In this document: in pieces, positions 1 through 7,597 of the stretch
Numbering within the stretch: position 1 is the stretch's first letter
How the letters are laid out: the number at the start of each line of letters is the position of its first letter
Virus record (IMG/VR): IMGVR_UViG_3300035158_000356
Coordinates: 1 to 20,686 of that record
DNA length: 20,686 nucleotides
Origin: a virus
Reading direction: 5' to 3' (one strand)
Translations under genes and position numbers: made by a program
The notes under the pieces: model-generated
Databases searched by the model: none
Seen by the model: only the letters and a program-made list of their open reading frames with translations
Told to the model about the DNA's origin: nothing

Positions 1-43
1 GCAGAAACAATTCCAATGATCTAAATGAAGGCTTATATTTTGT
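1..43. repeat. Inverted copy of 172-214 at the window edge, probably an artefact
   Basis: Bases 1-43 are an exact reverse complement of 172-214. The match begins at the first base of the window and stops at 43/172. The tail-protein frame is open from 44 onward, but bases 1-43 in that frame contain two stops (17-19 and 26-28). A fold-back exactly at a contig end that breaks a long open gene is the typical footprint of a chimeric read or amplification/assembly fold-back. A real hairpin terminus is the alternative but fits poorly, because the partner arm lies inside coding sequence. Confidence 0.85.
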
Positions 44-1951
44 TGGGGCACTCCTGGTGGGACTCCACATGTTCAAGTATATATTCCTGAAGCTGGTGAT
101 TCAAACTCTGATAAAGTATCAGCACGTTTAATTGATTATAGTGGGAATGATTCCGGTACTCTTTGGACTGGACAAAATATAAGCCTTCATTTAGATCATT
201 GGAATTGTTTCTGCTTTACTTATAATTCAGGAAACAATACTATCGCATTATATGTTGGGCATAGTCGTTGGAATGATATCCGTACATATTCGCGTACCAA
301 ATCTCTTACATCTATAACAACGTCCAATATAGCCACTCCATTATATCTTGGGGCAGCTCCTAGTTTAGGAACTACAAGATTTGAAGGTCAGCTTGCAGAG
401 ATGGCTTTCTTCCCAGGTTATTTCTTTGATCAGGCAGCTTTTCGCTCTTGGTTTTATGGAGCAAGAGCCCACAAATATCCTGAATGTTCTTGGTATGTCC
501 CAATGATAGGAGGCCGTACTGAAGAATGGATCGGTCAATTATCTCTAAATACAACTAACATCACTGCTGCGGATAACCATCCTTCAGTTAAGTTATTAAC
601 TCCTTACCCATATAATACAGGTGAAATTACAGACAGTGGTGGAACCACACATAATGAATCAGCCAACTCTACTATTTCTTTTACTGATAATGCAACAAGA
701 ACTGCAAACTTTCCAAGAAGTTTAAGTCAAAATTTAGAACTCGTTCAAACTGCTAATGGTATTGCAGTTGATGAAGGGACTGTTAATTCTACACTTAATT
801 TAACACATACAGCTGTCGGTGTTAGAGACATACCAGTAAGTGCAAATCATTCTATCACTTTTTATTCTCTTGGTGGTAGAACATTCACAGCTAATGGATC
901 ACATAACGTTGTTTTCTATCATCTGGTGACAGGATTCAATCATGTAGATGATAGAAAACCAGCAGGGAACACATTAAATTTGACTCAAGAAGTGTTCTCT
1001 TCATCTAATCCAAATGCTAATAACGCTCTCAATTTGACTCAAAATGTATCAATAAGCTTCCCAGAAAAGCTTTATGTGAGTCATTATATAGGGTTCTCTA
1101 GTAGAACGAGCACTCCACACAGATCTTTTATTGAGCAGGAACTATCGTTTAGTCAACTCGGTAGTGTGCCTCTTCCTACGCAACATGTGACACATAATAT
1201 TAGTTTTACACATGTTGCGTCTATCAGTGAGTTAACTTCTACACTTAATTTGACTGACAGTGTTTCATTTGGTTTCGCTCTTTCAGCTTCAAATGATTTT
1301 GACCTTGAACAAACTTTGCATCTTGAAAGTAACTTCATTAGAAGTATAAATCATGATGCTGGAATTGGGCACGCATTAACTTGGTATGAGTTTAGTCCTT
1401 GCGGAGATAAACAATATAATCCTTTCCAAGGTGAGAACACAGCTAGCAGTAATATCACTCATCCTAATAACACATTACAAGATCCACAAGGCAGTCTTTC
1501 TGATAAGTTCTCGTTGTATACTCCATATCTTGGTGTCCCTACTAGTAAAGTGACGATGAGAAAACCTGAATTAGATAATAGAGACAGGAATGCATACACC
1601 AGGGTAAATCATGAGACTCGTGGCGGCAAGTTAATTGTTTATTCTGACCCAGATTGGCCGCATATTAGAACCTTAGCAGTAACTATAGTCGGATTAACTG
1701 AATCAAAAGTAGATGAACTTCAATCATTTATGCAAGACACAATTGGTCAGATAATAGGATTAACTGATTGGGAAGGACGCCTATGGAAAGGATATATAAA
1801 GAATCCAAATGAGCCTGCTACTCAGGACGGTAGAAAAATGTGGACAGTCACATTTGAATTTGAAGGTGAGATGCTTAAAGTTGAGCAGCCAGCAGGTTCA
1901 GATGGTGCTTCAATGAACCTTAGTCATTCAGTATCGGCGGTGATAGTATGA
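44..1951 (+). CDS. Phage tail/fibre-like protein with LamG domain and LNLT repeats (5' truncated)
   Basis: The frame is open from base 44 for 635 codons. The ATG at 401 is internal, in the middle of a domain, so the true start lies off the window. Residues about 1-125 (from base 44) read as a concanavalin-A/LamG-like fold, with the pattern W-x-C-F-T-Y, then LYVG, then LYLGAAP, then FEGQLAEMAFF. Residues about 165-410 are a beta-rich low-complexity stretch with four LNLT cores, diverged relatives and many N-X-S/T sequons. The last ~130 residues (from about TPYLGVPTSKV) resemble the small tail protein encoded next. Such proteins usually sit at the tail tip or fibre and bind host glycans. The stop overlaps the next ATG (ATGA). 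Family membership is inferred from pattern and from the neighbouring hub gene. Confidence 0.72.
   Translation, partial: WGTPGGTPHVQVYIPEAGDSNSDKVSARLIDYSGNDSGTLWTGQNISLHLDHWNCFCFTYNSGNNTIALYVGHSRWNDIRTYSRTKSLTSITTSNIATPLYLGAAPSLGTTRFEGQLAEMAFFPGYFFDQAAFRSWFYGARAHKYPECSWYVPMIGGRTEEWIGQLSLNTTNITAADNHPSVKLLTPYPYNTGEITDSGGTTHNESANSTISFTDNATRTANFPRSLSQNLELVQTANGIAVDEGTVNSTLNLTHTAVGVRDIPVSANHSITFYSLGGRTFTANGSHNVVFYHLVTGFNHVDDRKPAGNTLNLTQEVFSSSNPNANNALNLTQNVSISFPEKLYVSHYIGFSSRTSTPHRSFIEQELSFSQLGSVPLPTQHVTHNISFTHVASISELTSTLNLTDSVSFGFALSASNDFDLEQTLHLESNFIRSINHDAGIGHALTWYEFSPCGDKQYNPFQGENTASSNITHPNNTLQDPQGSLSDKFSLYTPYLGVPTSKVTMRKPELDNRDRNAYTRVNHETRGGKLIVYSDPDWPHIRTLAVTIVGLTESKVDELQSFMQDTIGQIIGLTDWEGRLWKGYIKNPNEPATQDGRKMWTVTFEFEGEMLKVEQPAGSDGASMNLSHSVSAVIV
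172..214. repeat. Genuine arm of the 43-bp inverted repeat, inside the tail gene
   Basis: This is the partner of bases 1-43, lying in frame within the LamG-like domain of the first gene. It encodes part of the conserved beta-sandwich core (residues around GQNISLHLDHWN). It is therefore probably the authentic copy, and 1-43 the artefactual one. Confidence 0.8.
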
Positions 1952-2334
1952 GCTTCTTTCTCAAAGCACCTTATCCAAGTTTATCAACTACCACAGTTTT
2001 ACCCTCTCCAAGATGGGGAGATTCAAAAGGTTTAACTGCTACAATAACGAGTATGAGAGCTATGGATGGCACCTTATATACTTATGTAAAATCAAGAAAT
2101 GGAAGAAAAAAGTTTCAATGGGAATTTGAAATTTCAAGAAATAAAGCTCTTGAATTACGAGAATTTATAAACTCGTATCAAAGTAAAATCATCAAAGTAA
2201 TTGACCATGATGAAGATGAATGGATAGGATATTTGAGGAATAACCCATTTGAATTTGCTGGAGCTGGAAGAGCTGGTCCTGAATGGCCGGGTAATGAAAC
2301 TATGACAGTAATATTGGAGTTTGAAGAAAGATGA
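1948..2334 (+). CDS. Small tail protein, paralogous to the C-terminus of the upstream tail protein
   Basis: A 128-residue protein that I cannot tie to a named family. Its body (FQWEFEISRNKALELREF, then IIKVIDHDEDEWIGYLRN, then TMTVILEFEER) aligns by eye with the end of the preceding protein (LAVTIVGLTESKVDELQSF, IIGLTDWEGRLWKGYIKN, MWTVTFEFEGE). The shared order is beta strand, helix with eL..F, then D-x-E-x-x-W-x-GY, then a closing v.veFE strand. This fits a small tail-tip or distal-tail type domain, and the position between a fibre-like gene and the hub gene supports a tail role. It overlaps both neighbours by ATGA, indicating translational coupling. Confidence 0.7.
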   Translation: MSFFLKAPYPSLSTTTVLPSPRWGDSKGLTATITSMRAMDGTLYTYVKSRNGRKKFQWEFEISRNKALELREFINSYQSKIIKVIDHDEDEWIGYLRNNPFEFAGAGRAGPEWPGNETMTVILEFEER

Positions 2335-5300
2335 GAGATTTAACTGCCAACGCACAAAATTTGTTGAGTCAGAATACCGGGACTGAGATTATGGTAATTC
2401 TGGAAGTTGAGTGGGTTGATGGCGGCAGTATATATTATTCTGATCAAGAGCTTTCTGGTACTCAAGCTAAAATTCTTGAATTAGGTGGTTTTGATACTTC
2501 TATGAAACTCGAAGGGTCGAGTGCATCTCAAGAATTAAACGTAGTATTAGATGATACAGATGAAACAATAAGAGGCATTTACAATTCAGGTGATATCCAT
2601 AAAAGGCCAGCTAGAGTTTATCTACTTCATAAAGGGTTAACTCTACTAGATAAGATTCTTGTATTCAAAGGAGAACTTGTCACACCTATAGAGTGGGACG
2701 AAACACAAAGATCAGTATCCTTCAATATTCTTTCGAAGTTAGATTCAAAACAAGTCGGCTTCAGTATGGAAGAAGGAGATTTTCCGAACATCCCAGATGA
2801 GGCGCTGGGAAAGGCGTGGCCGCTTGTATTTGGTCAGGTTTGCCATCTACCTGCTGTCAAAGTGCGAGCGCCACGCCGAGGTTATTTGCAGAGTGGTGTT
2901 GGTATTCATGATTTTACACTTCAACCGAGAATTTGTCAAGCAGTAAAGATTCAATGCCCAAGTCAATCAACTGGTAATCAAGCTTATCTTCAACGTGGAG
3001 CTAATAATCAATGGACCAGCACTAATACAAAAACAATTGGCCCTGATCTTGAATGTGTTAATAGACGATTCGGTGAAATATGCAGATTAAAAGATTTACT
3101 TGAACAACAGCTTGCATATGAATATGATGAATTTGAAGTGTATAATGGAGTAAGCTTCCCTCAAAATGAAGAAGTCACTATATTTGTTGATGGAGCGACA
3201 TTTAGAGGTTCATTCTCTGGTAACACATTCTCAGTTACTTGGAGAAAGCACCCAGAGTTTGACACGTTTAATCATGTGCCATGTAGAGATGTACCAGAGT
3301 TTGGATATGGAAGTGTAGAAGGACATCCATTGTACAGGCTCAAAGAGTCAGGTAATGTATCTGATCCTAGACTTCAACAGGTTCTTAACGGCGGTTACTG
3401 GCAAGTATCTAATTCCGGGCTTGGTTATGATATGACTTGGGTTCCAGAAGGATATGGAACGTTCTTTGATCCCAACGAAACAACAGGAGAGGCATTTGCA
3501 AATTGCGATGAAGCTCTTACTACTCATCCTGGAATGGTAGGAGGACCGAAAGATTCTTGGGCGTATTATGACGAAATGGAAGCGTCTGATTTCTTTTGGG
3601 CTCCAGCTGGATCAGAAGTTTACATGGAATCTGAATCAGAAATTCTTTACATTGTAAGTCTAATTCCTGGAACTGTTGACGGTGTATCAGCGTACCGGGT
3701 AGCTCCAAACGGCTTTCGATATTTGACAGAAGTGCCTGCTGACTATTACACTGTATATGAAACAGACTATGATGGATATACAGCTGTAGAGATTGGTATG
3801 AATAAAGATCTTTCTCTTTACAATGATCAATGGGAAAATGATATCTATGTTTCATTCACTTCTGATGTTGGGCCAAACCCTTGTGATATAATTGAATGGT
3901 TAGTAGATAAGTACACTGAATTAACAATTGATTCAACTAGTTTTGCTTCAGTGAAATCATACTTAACAAACTATCCAGCAAATTTCTATTTGACAAGTAG
4001 ACCAGATGTCTATGACTTGATTCAAGATATAGCTTATCAATCTCGTTGTGCTGTGTATGTTAGAAACGACATTGTGTACATCAAATATCTATCACTTGAG
4101 CCTACTTCTGAACGAACAATAAATGAAAGTGATATTCTTTCTGGTACATTTGTTGAATCATTGAGCGAGACAGAAGATGTTTATACCACTCATAATATCT
4201 CGTGGAAGAAAAGTGGAGCAGCAGTTAGAGCTGATCAAGATAATGAGAGAAAACTTGTTCTGAAATATAATGTAGACAAATATGGAACAGTGGAAGAAAG
4301 TTGGGATTACTTTACTTATAACATCTATGATTTAGTATTAAAGTCCGGTACGTTTTGGTTGATACGCAAAGCAAATTCGTGGAAGCGAGTTAGTTTTCAG
4401 CTTCCAATTAAACACATTGATCTTGATGTTGGGGATTGTATAACTCTTAATGTTGCTCAATTTTCATCTAACAATGTTAAAGTTATTATTGAAAGTATGA
4501 ATCTGGATGTAGATAATTATACTGTTGATGTTACTTGTTGGACTCCTATCCGTTCTGGAGAAACTGAAGAATACTTTTGGGCTTGGCCGTCTCAACAATC
4601 TCAGTACCAAAGGTGGCCGCTTCCTGGTGATACTCATGGTGGTGGGGGATATAATTTCAGTGTCACCCCTCCAGTTGATCATATCCTAACTGGCGGCTCT
4701 CATAGAGATGATCAACTTATAATTTCATCTGGGGATTTGCATCCTAGTGATTTAGATGATACACTTCCTACAGTAGATTGTGAATTAAGTGATTATTTAA
4801 ACTTTGATGAGATTGAACCTGAGATTCTTGCAAAGCAGATTGCTCAATCAGCAGCGAGGCAAACCAACGAAACACAAATGTCTGGCGGTGGGAATGCTGG
4901 TGGTGGGGGTGGACAAACAGCTACAACAAATGAATGTGGTGAAGGCCCAGGGAACGGGTGTTACTATAAAGTATTTGTCCAGAGGCACACAAGTGAATCT
5001 CAAGGTCAGGCTACTGCTCTTGGCGGTCCTAGCTGGCCTGATAAATGTGGTGGACCCTGTAATTGCTCTGGTGGTTGCCCATCATGTAATGGGCCGGTGT
5101 GGACTGAATGCACTACACACATGAATGCGTATAGTGCTAAGAACTTTGCAGCATCTATGAATAGCGGTAAGAAGGCATTGACAGAGTATTGGGAATGTGG
5201 AGAAACAAATGTAGTAGTTGCCTATGCAAGAAATGGAGAAGCAAGCGCTAGTTATGAATGCGAAGATGTTGATGATGTTGAATTATTTGGAATTGATGAA

Positions 5301-5357
5301 GGGTATCCAACTGCTCAAATAGGTGAGGCAATAGAAACCCAGAACTCGGAGAGTTAA
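2331..5357 (+). CDS. Large phage tail hub/tip-like protein
   Basis: A 1008-residue protein. The N-terminal ~160 residues (GGFDTSMKLEGSS, LNVVLDDTDETIRG, KRPARVYLLHKG, then FKGEL) resemble siphophage tail hub or DUF2163-like proteins that close the tail tube. Residues about 515-720 fit the middle of hub proteins: a helix with DIIEWLVDKYTEL, then WKRVSFQLPIKHIDLDVGD and ITL. After a Gly/Pro-rich linker (~765-780) comes a GGG-rich hinge near 850 and a cysteine-rich tail with a Cys cluster near 905-925. That tail could be a disulfide- or metal-stabilised host-contact domain, which is inference. GGAG lies upstream, and the start overlaps the previous stop. The exact family needs a profile search; a tail hub role is likely from content and position. 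Confidence 0.7.
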   Translation: MRDLTANAQNLLSQNTGTEIMVILEVEWVDGGSIYYSDQELSGTQAKILELGGFDTSMKLEGSSASQELNVVLDDTDETIRGIYNSGDIHKRPARVYLLHKGLTLLDKILVFKGELVTPIEWDETQRSVSFNILSKLDSKQVGFSMEEGDFPNIPDEALGKAWPLVFGQVCHLPAVKVRAPRRGYLQSGVGIHDFTLQPRICQAVKIQCPSQSTGNQAYLQRGANNQWTSTNTKTIGPDLECVNRRFGEICRLKDLLEQQLAYEYDEFEVYNGVSFPQNEEVTIFVDGATFRGSFSGNTFSVTWRKHPEFDTFNHVPCRDVPEFGYGSVEGHPLYRLKESGNVSDPRLQQVLNGGYWQVSNSGLGYDMTWVPEGYGTFFDPNETTGEAFANCDEALTTHPGMVGGPKDSWAYYDEMEASDFFWAPAGSEVYMESESEILYIVSLIPGTVDGVSAYRVAPNGFRYLTEVPADYYTVYETDYDGYTAVEIGMNKDLSLYNDQWENDIYVSFTSDVGPNPCDIIEWLVDKYTELTIDSTSFASVKSYLTNYPANFYLTSRPDVYDLIQDIAYQSRCAVYVRNDIVYIKYLSLEPTSERTINESDILSGTFVESLSETEDVYTTHNISWKKSGAAVRADQDNERKLVLKYNVDKYGTVEESWDYFTYNIYDLVLKSGTFWLIRKANSWKRVSFQLPIKHIDLDVGDCITLNVAQFSSNNVKVIIESMNLDVDNYTVDVTCWTPIRSGETEEYFWAWPSQQSQYQRWPLPGDTHGGGGYNFSVTPPVDHILTGGSHRDDQLIISSGDLHPSDLDDTLPTVDCELSDYLNFDEIEPEILAKQIAQSAARQTNETQMSGGGNAGGGGGQTATTNECGEGPGNGCYYKVFVQRHTSESQGQATALGGPSWPDKCGGPCNCSGGCPSCNGPVWTECTTHMNAYSAKNFAASMNSGKKALTEYWECGETNVVVAYARNGEASASYECEDVDDVELFGIDEGYPTAQIGEAIETQNSES

Positions 5358-5358
5358 T

Positions 5359-5874
5359 ATGCTTCCTTGCAACAAAAGACAAAAGATTGTAAAAAGAAGC
5401 AACGGTCAAATTGAATATAGATGCCTCAATAAAAACTGCAATTTATATCGACATAAAGTCAACAAAGATAACTGTAATGAATGTACAGTAAGATCGGAGC
5501 ATCATAAGAGACCTTGCAGCGACCAGCCAGTCAAATCAAAAGAAATGATTAATATGACTGATGAAGCAGTAGTAAAGGAATTAAAAGAGAGCGGAATGAG
5601 CACTGAGGAACTAAGTTCTCCAGACTATCCTGCTCTTACAGTCCAGCTTCTCGCTTACAAGGAAGCAATTATTAAATGGAAGAAAGCTGGTAGACCTACC
5701 AGAAGCAAGGAAGAAGTAGACAGGATACATAACAACTACTGTCTAAAATGTGATTGGTATGACAAGGAAAAGAAAAGATGCAGAGGATGCGGATGTAAAG
5801 TAACGAAAAGTGCTCTAGCAATCTTTAACAAGATTAAAATGGCCACAGAACATTGCCCTAAGGAATACTGGTAA
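5359..5874 (+). CDS. Cysteine-rich zinc-ribbon protein, function unknown
   Basis: A 171-residue protein with two cysteine-rich ends and a polar middle. The N-terminus carries C-x(17)-C-x4-C and C-x2-C type spacing (CLNKNC, CNECTV). The C-terminal ~45 residues carry C-x2-C, then RCRGCGC, K and CPKEYW. This closing pattern (CxxC ... CxxCGC ... K ... CP..W) is common in small phage zinc-ribbon proteins of unknown role. The middle (EMINMTDEAVVKELKESG) is helical. It starts one base after the hub gene stop, with GGAG upstream, so it belongs to the tail operon. It may be a small accessory or assembly factor; no catalytic motif is visible. Confidence 0.75.
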   Translation: MLPCNKRQKIVKRSNGQIEYRCLNKNCNLYRHKVNKDNCNECTVRSEHHKRPCSDQPVKSKEMINMTDEAVVKELKESGMSTEELSSPDYPALTVQLLAYKEAIIKWKKAGRPTRSKEEVDRIHNNYCLKCDWYDKEKKRCRGCGCKVTKSALAIFNKIKMATEHCPKEYW

Positions 5875-6419
5875 TGGAAGCTGCTTTTGCTTGGCTTGGG
5901 CAGATATTTGAAGCTTTGCTTCAATTCTTTCCGAGAAGAGTTATAGTAAGAGCAACTGAAAGTGGAGTTAGATGGAGCTTGTGGAGAGAACCAAAAGAAA
6001 TAAAACCAGGGGTTAGATTTTATTGGCCGTTGATAACTGATATAGAAATCATAATTACGGCAAGACAAACTCTTAATACACCTTCACAATCTCTAATGAC
6101 AAAAGATCTTAAGACTGTTGTTGCTGGTGGTGTCGTCATATACAAGATAAATGATGTTGTTCAAGCTATTGGAAAACAGAATTGGAATCCAGATGACACC
6201 GCAAGAGACATAACCCAAGCTGCAATAGTAGATGTAATATCAAAATGGGACTGTGAAGAACTACTAAAAAATATTAGCAGCAAAGTAGAAGAACAACTTA
6301 CTACTGTTTGTAGAAAGCAACTAAGACAATATGGTCTTTATGTTAGTCGTGCTGCTTTAGATAATTTCTCAATTGTAAAACAGTTGAATCATTCTGGTAT
6401 CAATGTAAAAACCGAGTAG
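5874..6419 (+). CDS. SPFH/band-7 (stomatin-prohibitin-like) domain protein
   Basis: A 181-residue protein with a hydrophobic, aromatic N-terminus (MEAAFAWLGQIFEALLQFF) that could insert shallowly in a membrane. The body matches the SPFH pattern: PGVRFYWPLITDIEII, then TPSQSLMTKDLKTV, VAGGVVIYKI, a helix with AARDIT-like spacing, then LRQYGLYVSRAALDNFS. SPFH proteins oligomerise into membrane-associated rings or microdomains. This one is short and ends soon after the SPFH domain, lacking a long coiled-coil tail. The start overlaps the preceding stop (TAATG), placing it last in the tail operon. A role in host membrane remodelling, lysis timing or superinfection control is possible but unproven. 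Confidence 0.82.
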   Translation: MEAAFAWLGQIFEALLQFFPRRVIVRATESGVRWSLWREPKEIKPGVRFYWPLITDIEIIITARQTLNTPSQSLMTKDLKTVVAGGVVIYKINDVVQAIGKQNWNPDDTARDITQAAIVDVISKWDCEELLKNISSKVEEQLTTVCRKQLRQYGLYVSRAALDNFSIVKQLNHSGINVKTE

Positions 6420-6448
6420 TGCCACCGGAACCAATGGCACTACTCGGT
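6411..6448 (-). terminator. 14-bp perfect hairpin, likely leftward intrinsic terminator
   Basis: Arms 6411-6424 (ACCGAGTAGTGCCA) and 6435-6448 pair perfectly around a 10-base loop. Read on the minus strand, the hairpin is followed by TTTTTAC, the U-tract expected of a Rho-independent terminator. On the plus strand there is no T-run, only AGGAGG. It lies downstream of the leftward replication operon and overlaps the stop codon of the SPFH gene. Its best role is ending the minus-strand transcript at the convergence point. Confidence 0.72.
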
Positions 6449-6460
6449 AGGAGGAAGAAT

Positions 6461-6658
6461 ATGAGTTGTCGTGAATGTAGAAAAAAGAAACATGATATGG
6501 ATAGAACCCCTAAGCGTCCCCCTCGTGGATCTATCCGAAAGAGGAAACGCTTGGAGATGAGGCGCAAGAAGAAATTAACTATAAAGGAGTCGCATGAAAG
6601 AAGCGTAGAGCTTAGCAGTGGCAATACAATCAGCGAGAGCGTCATGAGCGTTATCTAA
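6461..6658 (+). CDS. Small highly basic CxxC protein
   Basis: 65 residues from an ATG with a near-ideal ribosome site (AGGAGG at 6449-6454, six bases upstream). The longer frame starting at 6419 lacks such a site and is not preferred. The protein begins MSCRECRKKK and is extremely rich in Lys/Arg over residues 6-40, fitting a nucleic-acid-binding or histone-like role. The last 28 codons (6575-6658) lie antisense to the 3' end of the leftward exonuclease gene. The SD lies just after the terminator hairpin, so the minus-strand transcript is antisense to this gene. Given its size and the overlap, it could be spurious. Confidence 0.5.
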   Translation: MSCRECRKKKHDMDRTPKRPPRGSIRKRKRLEMRRKKKLTIKESHERSVELSSGNTISESVMSVI

Positions 6659-7174
6659 TGGAATGTCAAACTTTCTACAGAGTCCAGTTAAATTAAAATA
6701 GTTGAATGGAAACTTCTTTCCATGCCATGCGCATAAATCATTGACAATTGCAGCTGTAATCATTGTGTCCCTTGGATGTACATGCCAAATGTCATTGAAG
6801 CTGTCCATTCCGAGCCAATGAATAAGGAAAGCTCTTTCAAATGCCCAGTTGTGTGCGAGCGGAACAAGTCTCTTTCCAAATGGAAGATCTAATTTATTAA
6901 ACCATTCCTCAAATAAATCTATTCCGCGAGATTGTGATACACAATCTTGTAACGTGGAATCTGATATCTTATGTTTCTTTCTGGCATCATCATTTATTCT
7001 TTCTGGACATTCTGGAGCCATAGTTAGATAGAAGAATCTATGTTCTTTGCTTGGTTCCAAATGCTGATTAAGTGGGACAGCTGCTATCTGGATAATTTCA
7101 TGATATCCTGCTAATAGACCAGTTGTCTCAACATCTACAGCACAAAGAATATTTCCTTTAAGACTTGGCATCAT
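6575..7174 (-). CDS. DnaQ-like DEDDh 3'-5' exonuclease
   Basis: 199 residues. Exo I is CAVDVETTG (Asp14, Glu16), Exo III is NAHDALADC (His177, Asp182), the DEDDh signature of epsilon-type proofreading or RNase T-like exonucleases. Exo II reads HNWAFERAF, with Glu113 where Asp is usual (FD in most relatives). The carboxylate is kept, but the substitution could affect metal spacing. GGGAG lies nine bases upstream of the first of two adjacent ATGs, inside the end of the MazZ-like gene. It is last in the PrimPol operon, which suggests proofreading or nucleotide recycling during phage replication. It converges with, and overlaps, the small basic gene at its 3' end. Confidence 0.88.
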   Translation of the reverse strand: MMPSLKGNILCAVDVETTGLLAGYHEIIQIAAVPLNQHLEPSKEHRFFYLTMAPECPERINDDARKKHKISDSTLQDCVSQSRGIDLFEEWFNKLDLPFGKRLVPLAHNWAFERAFLIHWLGMDSFNDIWHVHPRDTMITAAIVNDLCAWHGKKFPFNYFNLTGLCRKFDIPLDNAHDALADCIATAKLYASFMRLLYS

Positions 7175-7180
7175 AGTTAT

Positions 7181-7597
7181 TTACTCCCACATTCTGTATC
7201 GGTTATTTGAAAGCTTATTCAAAGTTTCATCACTTGATTTTGATGTGTCTTCTGATTTCTTACTTTTCCAATATTCACACTGCTTATTAAAGATTTCTTT
7301 GTCAATAACTTCATCTGGATGATTCAATTCATGAAGAGCAAGAAGATTCCAAATGGCGTGACCGAGATGAGAGCAACCTGAATCTTGATCATATGCTTCC
7401 CCTTCTGTCCATGCTGTTAAATGACGCATCATTGAATCCAGGTATTCTCTATCTGGTTTGCCCCCAAATCTCCAATTATCCTCTTCATATTTAATAGCAC
7501 CGAATTCCATAATTCGTGCTATCGCTTTCATTGGATTAACAAACTTCAGAATATAAGACAGAGAGGGTTTATCTTGGTTGAATCTGGCTGCTTTCAT
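7181..7597 (-). CDS. MazZ-like dATP/dGTP diphosphohydrolase (DUF5664 type)
   Basis: 138 residues. The N-terminal ~100 match the DUF5664/MazZ pattern: KAARFNQDKPSLSYI, FGAIKYEEDNWR, YLDSMMRHLTAWTEGE, DQDSGCSHLGHAIWNLLAL. The acidic residues in EEDNW, EGE and DQDSG and the GHAIWN helix are typical of all-alpha NTP pyrophosphohydrolases. Characterised MazZ proteins convert dGTP to dGMP and supply the 2-aminoadenine (Z) pathway with PurZ, but the family also occurs in phages without PurZ. The last ~35 residues are a Lys/Ser-rich extension. It overlaps the PrimPol stop by ATGA and has an AGGAAG-type site upstream. No PurZ or DatZ gene lies in this window. Confidence 0.87.
   Translation of the reverse strand: MKAARFNQDKPSLSYILKFVNPMKAIARIMEFGAIKYEEDNWRFGGKPDREYLDSMMRHLTAWTEGEAYDQDSGCSHLGHAIWNLLALHELNHPDEVIDKEIFNKQCEYWKSKKSEDTSKSSDETLNKLSNNRYRMWE

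Noticed and set aside
1-214. Covalently closed hairpin telomere or linear genome terminus
   Set aside because: The partner arm lies within an open gene and the loop is 128 bases of coding sequence. A read or assembly fold-back explains it better.
3520-3855. 111-residue minus-strand frame within the hub gene
   Set aside because: Low-complexity antisense shadow of a well-supported structural gene.
5359-6419. Lysis cassette (holin/endolysin)
   Set aside because: Neither gene shows transmembrane holin topology or a peptidoglycan hydrolase motif; they fit zinc-ribbon and SPFH proteins.
6594-6608. Tiny ORF after an AAAGGAG site
   Set aside because: Only four codons before a stop, and inside the exonuclease antisense overlap; no evidence of a product.
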